Source: Novosphingobium profundi (GTDB lineage Bacteria > Pseudomonadota > Alphaproteobacteria > Sphingomonadales > Sphingomonadaceae). Taken from it: a stretch of DNA of 64,000 bases. A model generated the notes under the pieces. That model did no database searches. It saw only the letters and a list, made by a program, of their open reading frames with translations, and was not told the origin of the DNA. The stretch spans positions 62,001 through 126,000 of the forward strand of contig NZ_JABWCU010000010.1 in NCBI RefSeq assembly GCF_018491765.1, in the 5' to 3' direction. Shown here one piece after another: positions 1 to 9,108 of the stretch (positions within the stretch are counted from its first letter, which is position 1; the number at the start of each line of letters is the position of its first letter). A program made the translations under genes and the position numbers.

Positions 1-1
1 C

Positions 2-2440
2 GCAAAGCGCCGCACCGACTACCAGAACGTGAAGGGGGCAAGCTGGTACCGCCGCCAGTTCGCGACGCCAGCCGATCTGGCCGACCAGCGGTTGTGGATC
101 GAGTTCGATGCGGCCAGCGTCGTCGCCGACGTCTGGGTCAACGGCAAGCATCTGGGGCAACACAAGGGCGCCTTTGCGGGTTTCCGCTTCGATGCGACCC
201 CGGCGCTGGCGGCCGACGGGGTCAACGAACTGGTGGTGAAGGTCGACAACAGCTCCCCGCGCGAGAAGGGATCGCCCACGGCGGACGTCATTCCGATGAA
301 CGGCGACTGGCCGATGTACGGCGGGCTCTACCGTCCCGCGCGCCTCGTCGTCACCTCGCCGGTGCGCATCGCGATGGAGGATTTTGGCGGGCCGGGCGTC
401 TACGCCAGCACGCTTTCGGTAACCGACGGGACGGCCCGAATCCGCGTGCTCACGCGGCTCGAGAACGATCGATCCAACGCCGCTTCGGGCACGCTGCGCA
501 CGCGCATCGTGGATGCCGCAGGCCAGACCGTCGCGCGCGCGCAGACGCCCTTCGCCCTGGCCGCGGCGAAGGGGGCGACCGCGCAGGCCGAGCGCGAGGC
601 GGTGCTCGAGCTTTCCGGGGCGCACCTCTGGCAGGGGGTGGACGACCCCTATCTCTACACCGTCGAAGTTGATCTGTGCGACGCGCGCGGGCGGGTGCTC
701 GACACCGTCACGCAGCCGCTCGGCGTGCGCACCTTGCGCATCGATCCCGAGACCGGATTCTGGCTCAACGGGCGCCACGTGGCGCTCCACGGCGTCTCGC
801 GCCACCAGGACCGGCCGGGCAAGGGCTGGGCGATCACGCCGGCCGACATCGCACAGGATACCGCCTTCATCCGCGAGATCGGCGCCAACACGGTGCGCCT
901 CGCGCATTACCAGCACGCCCAGGAAGCCTACCGCGAGATGGACGCGGCGGGGATGGTGGTCTGGGCCGAGATCCCGCTCGTCGACCGTTCGGCCCCCTGG
1001 TACTCGGACACCACCACCGAGGCCTTCGCCGCCAACGCCGCGCAGCAGCTGCGCGAACTGATCCGGCAGGACTACAACCACCCCTCGATCGCGGTCTGGT
1101 CGATCGCCAACGAGGTCAACCTCGAAGCCGCCAAGGGGCGCGGCACCTCGAACGCGCGGCCGCTGCTCGAGCGGCTCCAGGCGATCGTCCACGCCGAGGA
1201 CCCGCTGCGCCCGGCGACGCTTGCCGATTGCTGCGGGACGATCGCCGAGGAGAACCGCCCCGGGCTCGACAGCGTGGCCGGGATCACCGACGTGATCGGG
1301 CTCAACCGCTACCACGGGTGGTACGGCAACAGCGTCGATTTCCTCGGTCCCGACCTCGACCGCACCCACGCGCGCTTTCCCCAGCAGCCCATTTCGATCA
1401 GCGAATACGGCGCGGGAGGGGCGCTGAGCCAGCACACCGACGATCCCGCAGGGGGCCCGATCGCGGCCTTCGGGCGGCCGCACCCCGAGGAATTCCAGAG
1501 CCAGCTGCTCGAGGACAGCTGGAAGCAGATCGCCGCGCGCCCCTACATCTGGGCAAGCTGGGTGTGGAACCTGTTCGACTTTTCCAACGAACTGCGCCTT
1601 GAGGGTGACCTTACCGACACCAACGACAAGGGCCTCGTTACCTTCGACCGCAAGACCCGCAAGGACGCCTTCTACTTCTTCAAGGCGAACTGGTCGAAGG
1701 AGGCCACGCTTCACCTGACCGAGCGCCGCCACACCGCGCGGCCCTATCCCGTGGTCGACGTGAAGGCCTATGCCAACACGGGTACGGTGAGCCTCTCGCT
1801 CAACGGGCGCGCGCTGGGCGAGGCGACCTGCGAGACCGGCGTATGCCGCTGGCCGGGCGTCACGCTCGCGCCGGGGGAGAACCGGCTCGAGGCGCGCGGG
1901 ACGCGCGCGGGCGTGGCGGTCTCGGACGCGGTGACCTGGAACTTCGAAGGCCGTGCGGGCGAATACCATATCCGCGCCGGAACGCTGGAGGAAGCGCGCG
2001 GGGCAAGCGGTGTCCTGTGGGGTTCGGATGTCTTCTCGAAGGGTGGCGAGGGCCATTGGCGCGACCAGCCCTCGAAGGGGCGCGGCGCCGAGCCGGGCCC
2101 GGTGCGCCCGGTCCTGGGAACCGACGACCAGGCCGCTTACGGCAGCTGGCGCGAGGGCGACTTCGCGTACGCGATACCGGTGCCGAGCGGGCGCTACACG
2201 TTGCGCCTGCATTTCTTCGAGCCGGACGCGGCCGTCGCGCCCGGCGCGCGCCGCTTCACGGTGCGCAGCGAAGGCCGCGAGGTGGCCAAGGTCGACGTAC
2301 GCCGCGAAGCGGGTGCGGCCTGGACCGCGCTGACCCGCACGGTGACGACGCGGGTGGAGGACGGTACGCTCGATCTGGAATTCCGCTCGGGCACCGGCAA
2401 GGCGATCGTCTCGGGGATCGAAGTGATCCCTGCGCCCTGA
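2..2440 (+). CDS. Glycoside hydrolase family 2 beta-galactosidase, 5'-partial
   Basis: The reading frame is open from the window edge, and the sugar-binding jelly-roll domain begins mid-strand (WYRRQF near nt 44), so the true start and any signal peptide lie outside. The order is jelly-roll, Ig-like domain, TIM barrel (HGVSRHQD near nt 790), then a C-terminal malectin-like carbohydrate-binding domain (about nt 1960-2440). The acid/base Glu is in the NEV motif (nt 1112-1114) and the nucleophile Glu in SEYG (nt 1403-1405), both as expected for GH2. It should remove terminal beta-galactose. Beside pectin genes, a role on galactan side chains of rhamnogalacturonan is an inference. It converges with the TonB receptor gene. 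Confidence 0.9.
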   Translation, partial: AKRRTDYQNVKGASWYRRQFATPADLADQRLWIEFDAASVVADVWVNGKHLGQHKGAFAGFRFDATPALAADGVNELVVKVDNSSPREKGSPTADVIPMNGDWPMYGGLYRPARLVVTSPVRIAMEDFGGPGVYASTLSVTDGTARIRVLTRLENDRSNAASGTLRTRIVDAAGQTVARAQTPFALAAAKGATAQAEREAVLELSGAHLWQGVDDPYLYTVEVDLCDARGRVLDTVTQPLGVRTLRIDPETGFWLNGRHVALHGVSRHQDRPGKGWAITPADIAQDTAFIREIGANTVRLAHYQHAQEAYREMDAAGMVVWAEIPLVDRSAPWYSDTTTEAFAANAAQQLRELIRQDYNHPSIAVWSIANEVNLEAAKGRGTSNARPLLERLQAIVHAEDPLRPATLADCCGTIAEENRPGLDSVAGITDVIGLNRYHGWYGNSVDFLGPDLDRTHARFPQQPISISEYGAGGALSQHTDDPAGGPIAAFGRPHPEEFQSQLLEDSWKQIAARPYIWASWVWNLFDFSNELRLEGDLTDTNDKGLVTFDRKTRKDAFYFFKANWSKEATLHLTERRHTARPYPVVDVKAYANTGTVSLSLNGRALGEATCETGVCRWPGVTLAPGENRLEARGTRAGVAVSDAVTWNFEGRAGEYHIRAGTLEEARGASGVLWGSDVFSKGGEGHWRDQPSKGRGAEPGPVRPVLGTDDQAAYGSWREGDFAYAIPVPSGRYTLRLHFFEPDAAVAPGARRFTVRSEGREVAKVDVRREAGAAWTALTRTVTTRVEDGTLDLEFRSGTGKAIVSGIEVIPAP

Positions 2441-2447
2441 CAAAAAG

Positions 2448-2473
2448 GGAGCCGGCCTGGTAGGGCCGGCTCC
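2448..2473 (-). terminator. Intrinsic terminator of the first TonB receptor gene
   Basis: A perfect 10-bp inverted repeat (GGAGCCGGCC, loop of 6, GGCCGGCTCC) is followed on the minus strand by a run of five T (nt 2442-2446). It sits between two convergent genes and may also help stop the GH2 transcript. Confidence 0.75.
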
Positions 2474-2503
2474 ATGCCTCCTGCCGGGTCGGTCCGGCAG
2501 GCC

Positions 2504-2542
2504 GGACAGGCCGCGCGGGGATGAGATCCGCGCGGCCTGTCC
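2504..2542 (+). terminator. Second hairpin between convergent genes
   Basis: A perfect 15-bp inverted repeat (nt 2504-2518 and 2528-2542, 9-nt loop) is followed by TCTTTG on the plus strand. It probably ends the GH2 transcript. The T-run is short, so termination efficiency is uncertain. Confidence 0.6.
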
Positions 2543-2556
2543 TCTTTGAAAAAGGG

Positions 2557-4809
2557 TCAGAAATCGTAGCTCAGGCGCACGCCGCCGTAGCGGGCATAGT
2601 CGCGCGGCACATAGCCCTGGATCGCGGTCGTGCCGTAGCGGTTGGAGACGTCGTTGATGAGATAGCGATAGTGCTGGTCGAACAGGTTGTTGACGAAGGC
2701 CATGACCTGCCACGAGCGGTTCGCGCTGCGCAGGCCCAGCGCGACGTTGACCATGGCATAGTCGCCCTGGACCGTGCGCGGGTTCTGGTCGAGCGGGACG
2801 GTCTTGCTCTGCCAGGTGACTGCGCCCTGGCTGACCAGCTCAAGGGGGCCGTCACCCAGCGGCACGGCGTAGTCGAAGCTGCCCGCCATCTTCCAGCGCG
2901 GCGAGAGCAGCATGGACTTTCCGGTGAGGTCCTGGCGCGCCGGCGTGCCCACGCAGCCCTCCGCCGCCGTCTGCCCGACGTAGCAGGCGGCGCCTTCGAA
3001 CTCGATGAATTTGGCATCGAGGTAGGTCATCGAGCCGTTGAGCGTGAGCCCCGCGAGGGGATGCGCCAGGGCTTCCATCTCGACGCCGCGAATGCGCACT
3101 TTGCCGACGTTGGTGAGGCGGAAGTTCTGCGTGCCGTCGGCAAGGTTCTCCACCGCCTGCGTCTGGAAGTCGCGGTAGGTGGAGTTGAAGGCGGTCACGT
3201 TGAAAGTGAGCGCGCGGTCGAAAAGCTGGGTGCGCAGGCCCAGTTCCCAACTGTCCGACGTCTCGGGCGCGACCGGTCCCGCGTCGGCGCGGGCCTGGTT
3301 GAAGCCGGAGGAGATATCGTAGGCCTCGCCCTTGTGGCCGGTGGCATAAGTCGCGAAGAGGTTGATGTCGGGGGTGATTTCCTGCTTCACGCCCAGCTTG
3401 TAGGTGCCGGAGGTGTCGCTGCTCCTGCCCGCATAGAGCGCATCGGCGTTGAGGTCCTGGAACACGTAATCGATCTTCTCGCGGCTGATGCGCCCGCCCG
3501 CGATGAGCGTGGTGCCCGGGACCGGATCGAATTCGAGCTGGCCGAAGCCGGCGATCTGCTCGCTGCCGTTGGTCGCATCCCAGCTCGAGCTGGCGAAGAG
3601 GGGGCCACGGTAGAAGTCACGCGCGATGTCGACATTGCTGTAGTAGAGGCCCAGCGTATAGCGCAGGCGATCCGCGCCCGGCGAGATCAGGCGCAGCTCC
3701 TGGCTGAACTGTTCGCTATCGAAATGCCCGTACTGGAAGTTCTGGAACGAGGTGATTGCCGAATCGTCGCTGTCGAACTTGTCGTGCGACTTGTAGTGAT
3801 CGTGCGCGGTGATCGACATCAGCGTCGGCCCGCCGGTGTCGTAGCTGACGCGCAGCGACTGGGCGAAATCCGTGTAGGTGTTGCCCGTCGGGAAGTCGAT
3901 CGAGACGTCGGTGTTGCCAGGCCCGATGGCGATGCCCGGCGCGAAGACGTCCTGCGTGTATTCGGGGTGGCCGCGCAGGATCGCCCCGTCGCCCATCGCG
4001 ATGAAGGGGCGCGTCGAGGTGGTCTTGCCATCGGCGTAGTCGACCCCGAGATCAACTTGCAGGTCGCTCGTCGGAGCCCAGCGCAGCTTGTTGCGGCTGG
4101 AGAAATAGCGGCGCCCGTTCAGCGTCTTGCCATCGGCGAGGTTCTTGGTGTTGCCCTTGAAATCGTCGTAGTTGAGGCTGGTGCGAAAGCCCAGCGTATC
4201 GGTCAGCGGACCCGAGACGAAGCCGCCGATCTGCTGCTCGTCGTCGGTCGTCGCCATGGCGCGCACTTGCGCGGTGAACGTGTCGCTCGGCCCCTTGGAA
4301 ACGATGTTGATGAGGCCCGCGGAGGCCGACTTGCCGTAGAGCGTAGTCTGGGGGCCGCGCAGCACTTCGATCCGCTCGATGTCCGACATGTCGGTGAAGG
4401 CGCGCGACTGGAACGCGAGCGCGACATCGTCGAGGACGATCGCGACGCTGGGTTCCACCCCGGGGCTGAAGGCGAGCGTTCCGACCCCGCGAATGGCGAC
4501 GTTGGCGCTGGCCGGGTTCTCGGCCGGGCGGATCGTCAGCGAGGGCGAAAGGCGGCTGACGTCGTTGAAGTCCTGGACCGCGTTGGCCTCGAGCTCCCTG
4601 GCGCCGATCACCTGCACCGAAAGCGGCACGTCCTGGACGTTCTGCGCGCGCTTCTGGGCCGTCACGATGATCTCGTTGGGGCCGGCGTCGCCCGCCCCGT
4701 CCTGGGCGCAGGCGGTGTTCGGCATCGCGGCGGTGAGGGCAAGGCCCATCGCGGCGGTTCCGGCCAGACGCCGGTGCGTCCTGGCCCGTGACGGTCTCGT
4801 GCTTTGCAT
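2557..4809 (-). CDS. TonB-dependent outer-membrane receptor, pectin locus
   Basis: The start is the ATG at 4809, which has GGGAGAG six bases upstream; an in-frame ATG at 4836 has no such site. The 750-residue protein has a signal peptide ending near ACA-Q (about residue 35), a TonB-box-like EIIVTAQKR, a plug domain (VLRGPQTTLYGKSA) and a long barrel ending in aromatic YDF. It belongs to the large sphingomonad family of iron-independent, TonB-energised carbohydrate or aromatic receptors. The neighbouring PL22 and CE genes suggest pectin oligosaccharides as cargo, which is inferred. It is divergent from the SASA esterase gene, with a palindrome (4868-4878) between them. Confidence 0.9.
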   Translation of the reverse strand: MQSTRPSRARTHRRLAGTAAMGLALTAAMPNTACAQDGAGDAGPNEIIVTAQKRAQNVQDVPLSVQVIGARELEANAVQDFNDVSRLSPSLTIRPAENPASANVAIRGVGTLAFSPGVEPSVAIVLDDVALAFQSRAFTDMSDIERIEVLRGPQTTLYGKSASAGLINIVSKGPSDTFTAQVRAMATTDDEQQIGGFVSGPLTDTLGFRTSLNYDDFKGNTKNLADGKTLNGRRYFSSRNKLRWAPTSDLQVDLGVDYADGKTTSTRPFIAMGDGAILRGHPEYTQDVFAPGIAIGPGNTDVSIDFPTGNTYTDFAQSLRVSYDTGGPTLMSITAHDHYKSHDKFDSDDSAITSFQNFQYGHFDSEQFSQELRLISPGADRLRYTLGLYYSNVDIARDFYRGPLFASSSWDATNGSEQIAGFGQLEFDPVPGTTLIAGGRISREKIDYVFQDLNADALYAGRSSDTSGTYKLGVKQEITPDINLFATYATGHKGEAYDISSGFNQARADAGPVAPETSDSWELGLRTQLFDRALTFNVTAFNSTYRDFQTQAVENLADGTQNFRLTNVGKVRIRGVEMEALAHPLAGLTLNGSMTYLDAKFIEFEGAACYVGQTAAEGCVGTPARQDLTGKSMLLSPRWKMAGSFDYAVPLGDGPLELVSQGAVTWQSKTVPLDQNPRTVQGDYAMVNVALGLRSANRSWQVMAFVNNLFDQHYRYLINDVSNRYGTTAIQGYVPRDYARYGGVRLSYDF

Positions 4810-4867
4810 GGTCAACTCTCCCTTGGTTCTATGCACGTGCTCCAGCGCTGCAGGGCAACGACTTCGG

Positions 4868-4878
4868 CCATAATATGG
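4868..4878. promoter_or_regulatory. CCATAATATGG palindrome, candidate operator
   Basis: This 11-bp perfect palindrome lies about 60 nt before the TonB receptor start and 140 nt before the SASA esterase start. Ten of its 11 bases recur upstream of the PL22 gene (8960-8969), so a regulator shared by the pectin genes is likely. The regulator is not in the window as far as I can tell. Confidence 0.45.
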
Positions 4879-5016
4879 GACGTGCGGCCGTTATCTGGGC
4901 TTGCCTATCGGTAATATTGGCCTAATGCAATGGTCAAGTCTCTTATGTGATTTTTTGATTGTGTGGTCAGGCAATTGGCTGGGGGCGCTTTCCCGACGCC
5001 AGGATGGGAGGAATCG

Positions 5017-5874
5017 ATGATGCGGACGAAACTTGGCACCCTGCTGGCCTTTGCGGCGCTCTCGGGCTCAGCCGCAGGCGCAACCCCGCCCGCTTTGGCC
5101 CCCGCAGCCGAGCCGTCGCCACTGCCGCCAGCGACACGGGTCTATGTCCTTGCCGGACAATCGAACATGTCGGGACGTGGATTGCCCGGCGGGCTGACAC
5201 CTGCCGAACAGGCGAGTGATCCGGCCATCCGTGTCTATGGCAACGACGGTCGCGTCCGGATCGCACGCGAACCGCTCGACAGCGCGCTTGGCCAGATCGA
5301 TGCGGTTTCGCGCGATACGCGCGCGGGAGTGGGGCCGGGCCTGTTCTTCGCGCGGGCCTTGCGTCGGCAGAGGGACGAACCGGTGTTGCTGGTGCCCTGC
5401 GCCAAGGGTGGTTCACGGATCGCGAGCTGGCAGCCGGGCGGCGGGCGCGACACGCTCTACGGCTCGTGCCTTGCCCGGATCCGGGAACTGGGCGGCCATG
5501 TCGATGGGGTGCTGTGGTACCAGGGCGAAAGCGATGCCGAGGCCCAAGAAAGTGCGGCGAAATGGGGGGCGGCTTTCGTCGACCTGGTGGGAGCCTTCCG
5601 CCACGACCTCGCCCAGCCCACGCTTCCGGTGGTCTTCGTCCAGCTTGCCGACACACCCGATGTGGCAGGTGAGGCGGTTCGCTTTCCCGGCTGGGCGCAA
5701 GTTCAGGCGGCGCAAGCCGCGATTAGCGTGCCGTGCACCGCGATGGTGTCGGCCAAGGGGGCGCCGCGCCTGCCTGACCGTCTCCACCTGACCACGGCGG
5801 CGCAGCGCAAACTGGGAGGCGAGATGGCCGAAGTGATGGAGCGGCTCAGCCGCTCGCCGTGCGCACCGGGATGA
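5017..5874 (+). CDS. SASA-domain carbohydrate acetylesterase, exported
   Basis: The start is the ATG at 5017 (or the adjacent ATG at 5020) behind GGGAGGA. The 285-residue product has a signal peptide (about residues 1-22). It carries the SGNH-type sialate O-acetylesterase/CE6-like motifs: GQSNM with nucleophile Ser49, WYQGESDA near residue 150 and DRLHLT near the C-terminus, giving the Asp/His pair. The family removes acetyl groups from sugars in the periplasm. With CE12 and PL22 next door, acetylated pectin fragments are a sensible substrate, but specificity cannot be read from sequence. Its 3' end meets the convergent alpha/beta hydrolase gene three bases away. Confidence 0.85.
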   Translation: MMRTKLGTLLAFAALSGSAAGATPPALAPAAEPSPLPPATRVYVLAGQSNMSGRGLPGGLTPAEQASDPAIRVYGNDGRVRIAREPLDSALGQIDAVSRDTRAGVGPGLFFARALRRQRDEPVLLVPCAKGGSRIASWQPGGGRDTLYGSCLARIRELGGHVDGVLWYQGESDAEAQESAAKWGAAFVDLVGAFRHDLAQPTLPVVFVQLADTPDVAGEAVRFPGWAQVQAAQAAISVPCTAMVSAKGAPRLPDRLHLTTAAQRKLGGEMAEVMERLSRSPCAPG

Positions 5875-5877
5875 GGC

Positions 5878-6708
5878 TCAGGTCCCCGCCGGGGGCAGGA
5901 TCGCGTGCTGGCGCATCCAGGCGACGCACAGCTGCGGCCAGAGCGAGACCGGCAGGCCCGGCGTGTCGAGCGCAAAGCCGTGCGGGGCCTGCGCGAAGAC
6001 GTGCACTTCGGGGTGCGCACCTTGCGCTTCGAGCGCGCTGGCAAGGCGATGGGCGTTGACGAGGGGCACCACCGGATCGCTCGCGGCGTAGACCACGAAG
6101 CAAGGCGGCGGAGCGGGCGCCAGTTGCGCGTCGGGCTGGAGCGCGTCGTAGAAGGCCTGCTTCTCGGGCGGCGCGAGTGGGGGCTTGTCCGGCACGATCT
6201 GGCGTCCGGCGGCGTTGGTCGAGATCGGCGCATAGCCGATCACCGCGAAGTCCGGCCGGGTCTCGTCGGCGTTGGTGAGCAGACAGGCGGCGAGGTGGCC
6301 GCCCGAGGACAGCCCGACCACGCCGAGCTGCCCGGCTCCCTTTGCGCGCAGGAGCCGCATCGCCGCGCGCGCATCCTCGAGCGGCGCCATGATGCCGTTC
6401 TCAGCGTCGGGAAAGCGATGGATCAACACATGCGCGTCGATGCCAAGGGTGTTCAGCCACTGCGCGACCTGGACGCCCTCGCGCCCGGCCATGAGCTCGA
6501 TATAGCCCCCGCCGCCGATCACCAGTGCCGAGACGCCGCAGGATCGGGGCGCGGGAAAATGGAGCAAAACCCCTTGCGCGACGCGCGCGACGACCGCCTG
6601 CCCGGCCGGTGCCTGCGCGTCCGTCACCGCGAAGGCGGGGGCATCGGTGGCGCTCGGGCCCAGTGCGCTTGCTTCCATTGCGGCGAAAGGGCCCGGCAGT
6701 TCGACCAT
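5878..6708 (-). CDS. Alpha/beta hydrolase, acetyl-esterase type
   Basis: This 276-residue protein has no clear signal peptide. It shows an oxyanion-region GGGGY, the nucleophile elbow GLSSGGHLA, an Asp in SDPVVP and a His in APHGFAL, which is the catalytic triad of the dienelactone hydrolase/BD-FAE-like esterases. It is the last gene of the PL22-CE12-esterase operon. The ATG at 6708 is used here. A GTG at 6717 overlapping the upstream TAG stop is an equally possible, translationally coupled start. It probably deacetylates sugars released by its neighbours; this is inferred from context. Confidence 0.8.
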   Translation of the reverse strand: MVELPGPFAAMEASALGPSATDAPAFAVTDAQAPAGQAVVARVAQGVLLHFPAPRSCGVSALVIGGGGYIELMAGREGVQVAQWLNTLGIDAHVLIHRFPDAENGIMAPLEDARAAMRLLRAKGAGQLGVVGLSSGGHLAACLLTNADETRPDFAVIGYAPISTNAAGRQIVPDKPPLAPPEKQAFYDALQPDAQLAPAPPPCFVVYAASDPVVPLVNAHRLASALEAQGAHPEVHVFAQAPHGFALDTPGLPVSLWPQLCVAWMRQHAILPPAGT

Positions 6709-6716
6709 CGGTTGCA

Positions 6717-7574
6717 CTACCAGCAGGTCGGCGCGCCGAGCGCGCGCTGCAAGGCGGGATCGGGGGCGTGGACGCGCTTGGCAAGTGGCACGTCGAGCTT
6801 GGCGAGCGCGCCCGCGACGAGCGCGGCGGCGCTGCGCGCGCCCAGTTCGTTGAGGTGCGTCGTGTCGCGATGTCCTTCGGGGAAGCGGGCGACCTTGTCG
6901 GCGGCATCGTAGATCAGGAAATAGCGGTCCGCGCCGGTCTTGCCGGGGCCCGCCGCGCCCAGCCACTCCCTCGCCAGCGCGTCGAGATCGATCAGTGGGG
7001 TCTGCGTTTCCGCCGCGACCCGGCGCACGGCATCGGCCCAGGCGCCGTGCGTCTCGCGGATATGGCCCCCAGCGTCGAACTCGTCGCGCGCGATCGGCGT
7101 CAGCAGCACCGGGACGGCCTTGCGCGCACGCACTTCGGCCACGAAGCGAGCCAGGTTCTGCGCGTATTGCGGGGGATCGACGTGGCGGAACATCTTGGTG
7201 GTGTCCTCGTCGTTGTGGCCGAACTGGATCAGCACGGTGTCGCCCGGCTCGAGCGCGCCGGTCAGCTGCGCCCAGAACCCGTCCGAGACATAGGTGCCGG
7301 TGCTGCGCCCGCCATGCGCCATGTTGACCACCTGCACGTCGCCGGGCAGCGCGCAGCCCAGGAACATGCCCCAGCCCATCTGCGGGAACTGCGCGGCGCC
7401 GTAGTGCGCGGCGGTGGAATCGCTGGCGATGAACACGCGCGCGGCGGGCCGGGTGGGCGCGGTGGAGGCGGTGTCGGGCGGAATGTCGTTGGCGGGCGGC
7501 GCGGCGGCGAGAAGCAGCGTGGCGGCGATGGCGAGCAGAGACGGGGCGAGCCGGGAAAGAGAAGGACGGATCAT
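6717..7574 (-). CDS. Rhamnogalacturonan acetylesterase-like SGNH hydrolase (CE12)
   Basis: The ATG overlaps the stop of the PL22 gene (ATGA), showing translational coupling. The 285-residue protein has a signal peptide (hydrophobic residues 8-25). Its SGNH blocks are FIASDST with Ser53, HGGRST with the Gly, GHND with the Asn, and DTTHLNELG with Asp/His. This set matches CE12 rhamnogalacturonan/pectin acetylesterases. It would remove acetyl groups from the rhamnogalacturonan backbone in the periplasm so that lyases and hydrolases can proceed. Confidence 0.88.
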   Translation of the reverse strand: MIRPSLSRLAPSLLAIAATLLLAAAPPANDIPPDTASTAPTRPAARVFIASDSTAAHYGAAQFPQMGWGMFLGCALPGDVQVVNMAHGGRSTGTYVSDGFWAQLTGALEPGDTVLIQFGHNDEDTTKMFRHVDPPQYAQNLARFVAEVRARKAVPVLLTPIARDEFDAGGHIRETHGAWADAVRRVAAETQTPLIDLDALAREWLGAAGPGKTGADRYFLIYDAADKVARFPEGHRDTTHLNELGARSAAALVAGALAKLDVPLAKRVHAPDPALQRALGAPTCW

Positions 7575-8935
7575 TCGGCGGGCTCCTGGCTGCGGGCGAG
7601 TTCGACCGCGTAGACGTGGCTTTCTCCGAACATGTTGCCGCGGAAGATCAGCCACTTGCCATCGGGCGAGAACTTGCCGTTGGGCTCGAGCCGATAGTCT
7701 TGCCTCGCCATGTCGACGAGCTTTTCGGCGGTGAAGGTGCCGGGCTGGATGAGGTCTTCGGAGTGGGGCGAGGGGATGCCCGCGTCGGGCACGACCGCGT
7801 GCGGGGTGAAGAGGTAGAGCCATTTGCCGTCGCGGGCGTGGGCCACCATGTCGGGCCCGCCGCCATCGCCCGAGAACAGGCTGCCGTCGGCGTTGCGATT
7901 GAAGTGGACCGACCATTCGTCGCGCGCGAGATGGTAGCGTGTCCGGTGGCCGGTTGCGATGTCGTAGCCCGCGACCCAGAAATCCTGCCCGCGCGGGGTC
8001 TGCAGGTCGTACCAGATGGTCTTGCCGTCCTCGCTGAACCACTCGTGCCCGGCGATCTCCATGTTCATCGTGCGGGTGTGGATCTTGACCGGCGCGGCGC
8101 CGGGACGGTCGATGCGCAAGAGCCACATGCGGTCGACCTTCTGCCAGGGGCCTTCGTGGCAGAACATCAGGAGGCCGGGATCGGTGGGCGAGAACTGGAG
8201 GTGGTTGAGCCAGTCGGTGGAGGCGTGGACCGTGCGGCGCTGGCCGGTCTTCACGTCGATCACGAACATCGACATCGGCACTTTGGCCTCGAGCCGCTCG
8301 TCCATGCGCACTTCCTTGGCGTCGGCGTAGTTGAGCGGCTTGCCGTCCTTGCCGAGCGCCTGGTAGTTGGCCTGGTCGAAGCGCTGGTCGGTCTTCTCGA
8401 AGGCTTTGAGCGCCGCCGCGCCCCGGTCCCCGTCGACCGAGACACCGCCGAGCAGGGTCTCGTCGGCGTTGATGGTCTGGATGTCGCCGCTGGCGATCGC
8501 GGCGATCTTGCGCGGCGTGCCGCCATCGATCGGGACCGCCCAGACCGTCTTGCCGCCGCCCTTCTCGAAAGTCTCGTAGTAGACGTTGCGTGTCGTGTGG
8601 CCGGTGAACAGCAGGCGGAAGCGCTCGGCGATGGCGAGCACCGGGGTTTCCCGGAACGTGGCCAGATCGATCGCGGCGATCCCGGCCGGGGTGACGATCG
8701 CCATTTTGTCGTTCTGCGGGGTATAGGCGTTGTAGTTGAAATAGAGGCTCGAGCTGTTGCCCTCGTGCGAGAGCTGCACGACGCGGTGGCCGGTACGCGG
8801 ATCGATCCAGTCGCGCGGAGCGGGGCTCTGGTTCGCAGCGGGAGTTTCGGCCTGTACGGGAGGGGAAAGCGCGCTCGCCGCCGCCAGAAGTGCCAGCCCG
8901 AGCCATGCCGGGCCGCGACCTTTCGCCAGAGCCAT
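7571..8935 (-). CDS. Oligogalacturonate lyase family protein (PL22), exported
   Basis: The ATG at 8935 has AAGGA seven bases upstream, and a GTG lies just before it. The 454-residue beta-propeller carries the family signatures TGHRVVQLS near the N-terminus, HLQFSPTDPGLLMFCHEGPW in the middle, and GHEWFSEDGKTIWYD. The family splits short oligogalacturonides by beta-elimination to give keto-deoxyuronates. Two oddities: residues 1-30 look like a signal peptide, whereas classical Ogl is cytoplasmic. Also, the last-blade motif, where I recall metal-binding histidines, reads LEPNGKFSPDG. It is the first gene of the pectin operon, with operator-like repeats upstream. Confidence 0.83.
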   Translation of the reverse strand: MALAKGRGPAWLGLALLAAASALSPPVQAETPAANQSPAPRDWIDPRTGHRVVQLSHEGNSSSLYFNYNAYTPQNDKMAIVTPAGIAAIDLATFRETPVLAIAERFRLLFTGHTTRNVYYETFEKGGGKTVWAVPIDGGTPRKIAAIASGDIQTINADETLLGGVSVDGDRGAAALKAFEKTDQRFDQANYQALGKDGKPLNYADAKEVRMDERLEAKVPMSMFVIDVKTGQRRTVHASTDWLNHLQFSPTDPGLLMFCHEGPWQKVDRMWLLRIDRPGAAPVKIHTRTMNMEIAGHEWFSEDGKTIWYDLQTPRGQDFWVAGYDIATGHRTRYHLARDEWSVHFNRNADGSLFSGDGGGPDMVAHARDGKWLYLFTPHAVVPDAGIPSPHSEDLIQPGTFTAEKLVDMARQDYRLEPNGKFSPDGKWLIFRGNMFGESHVYAVELARSQEPAE

Positions 8936-8949
8936 CACGTTTTCCTTCT

Positions 8950-8990
8950 CCCATTATCTCATATTATGGTTCTTCGTCCTACATTATGGA
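8950..8990. promoter_or_regulatory. Three CATTAT/CATATTATGG repeats upstream of the PL22 operon
   Basis: Within 40 nt upstream of the PL22 start are CCATTAT (8951-8957), CATATTATGG (8960-8969) and ACATTATGGA (8981-8990). The middle copy matches 10 of 11 bases of the palindrome at 4868-4878. I read these as operator half-sites overlapping the promoter of the pectin operon. Confidence 0.4.
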
Positions 8991-9108
8991 TGCACTTGTC
9001 AAGCTGCGCGGCGAGAGCCTCCAGCTGGTTGCGTCGCGGGGCGACTGCCGGACCCGGTTCTCGGACCAGGCGGACCCTGTCGCGGCCGCCTGGCTCCAGC
9101 CGGGCCAA

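Noticed and set aside
2521..4791. Long open frame of 756 codons on the plus strand opposite the first TonB receptor
   Set aside because: It is antisense to a clear receptor gene, has shadow-type Arg/Glu/Val-rich composition, and shows no family motif or start signal. High-GC codon bias explains it.
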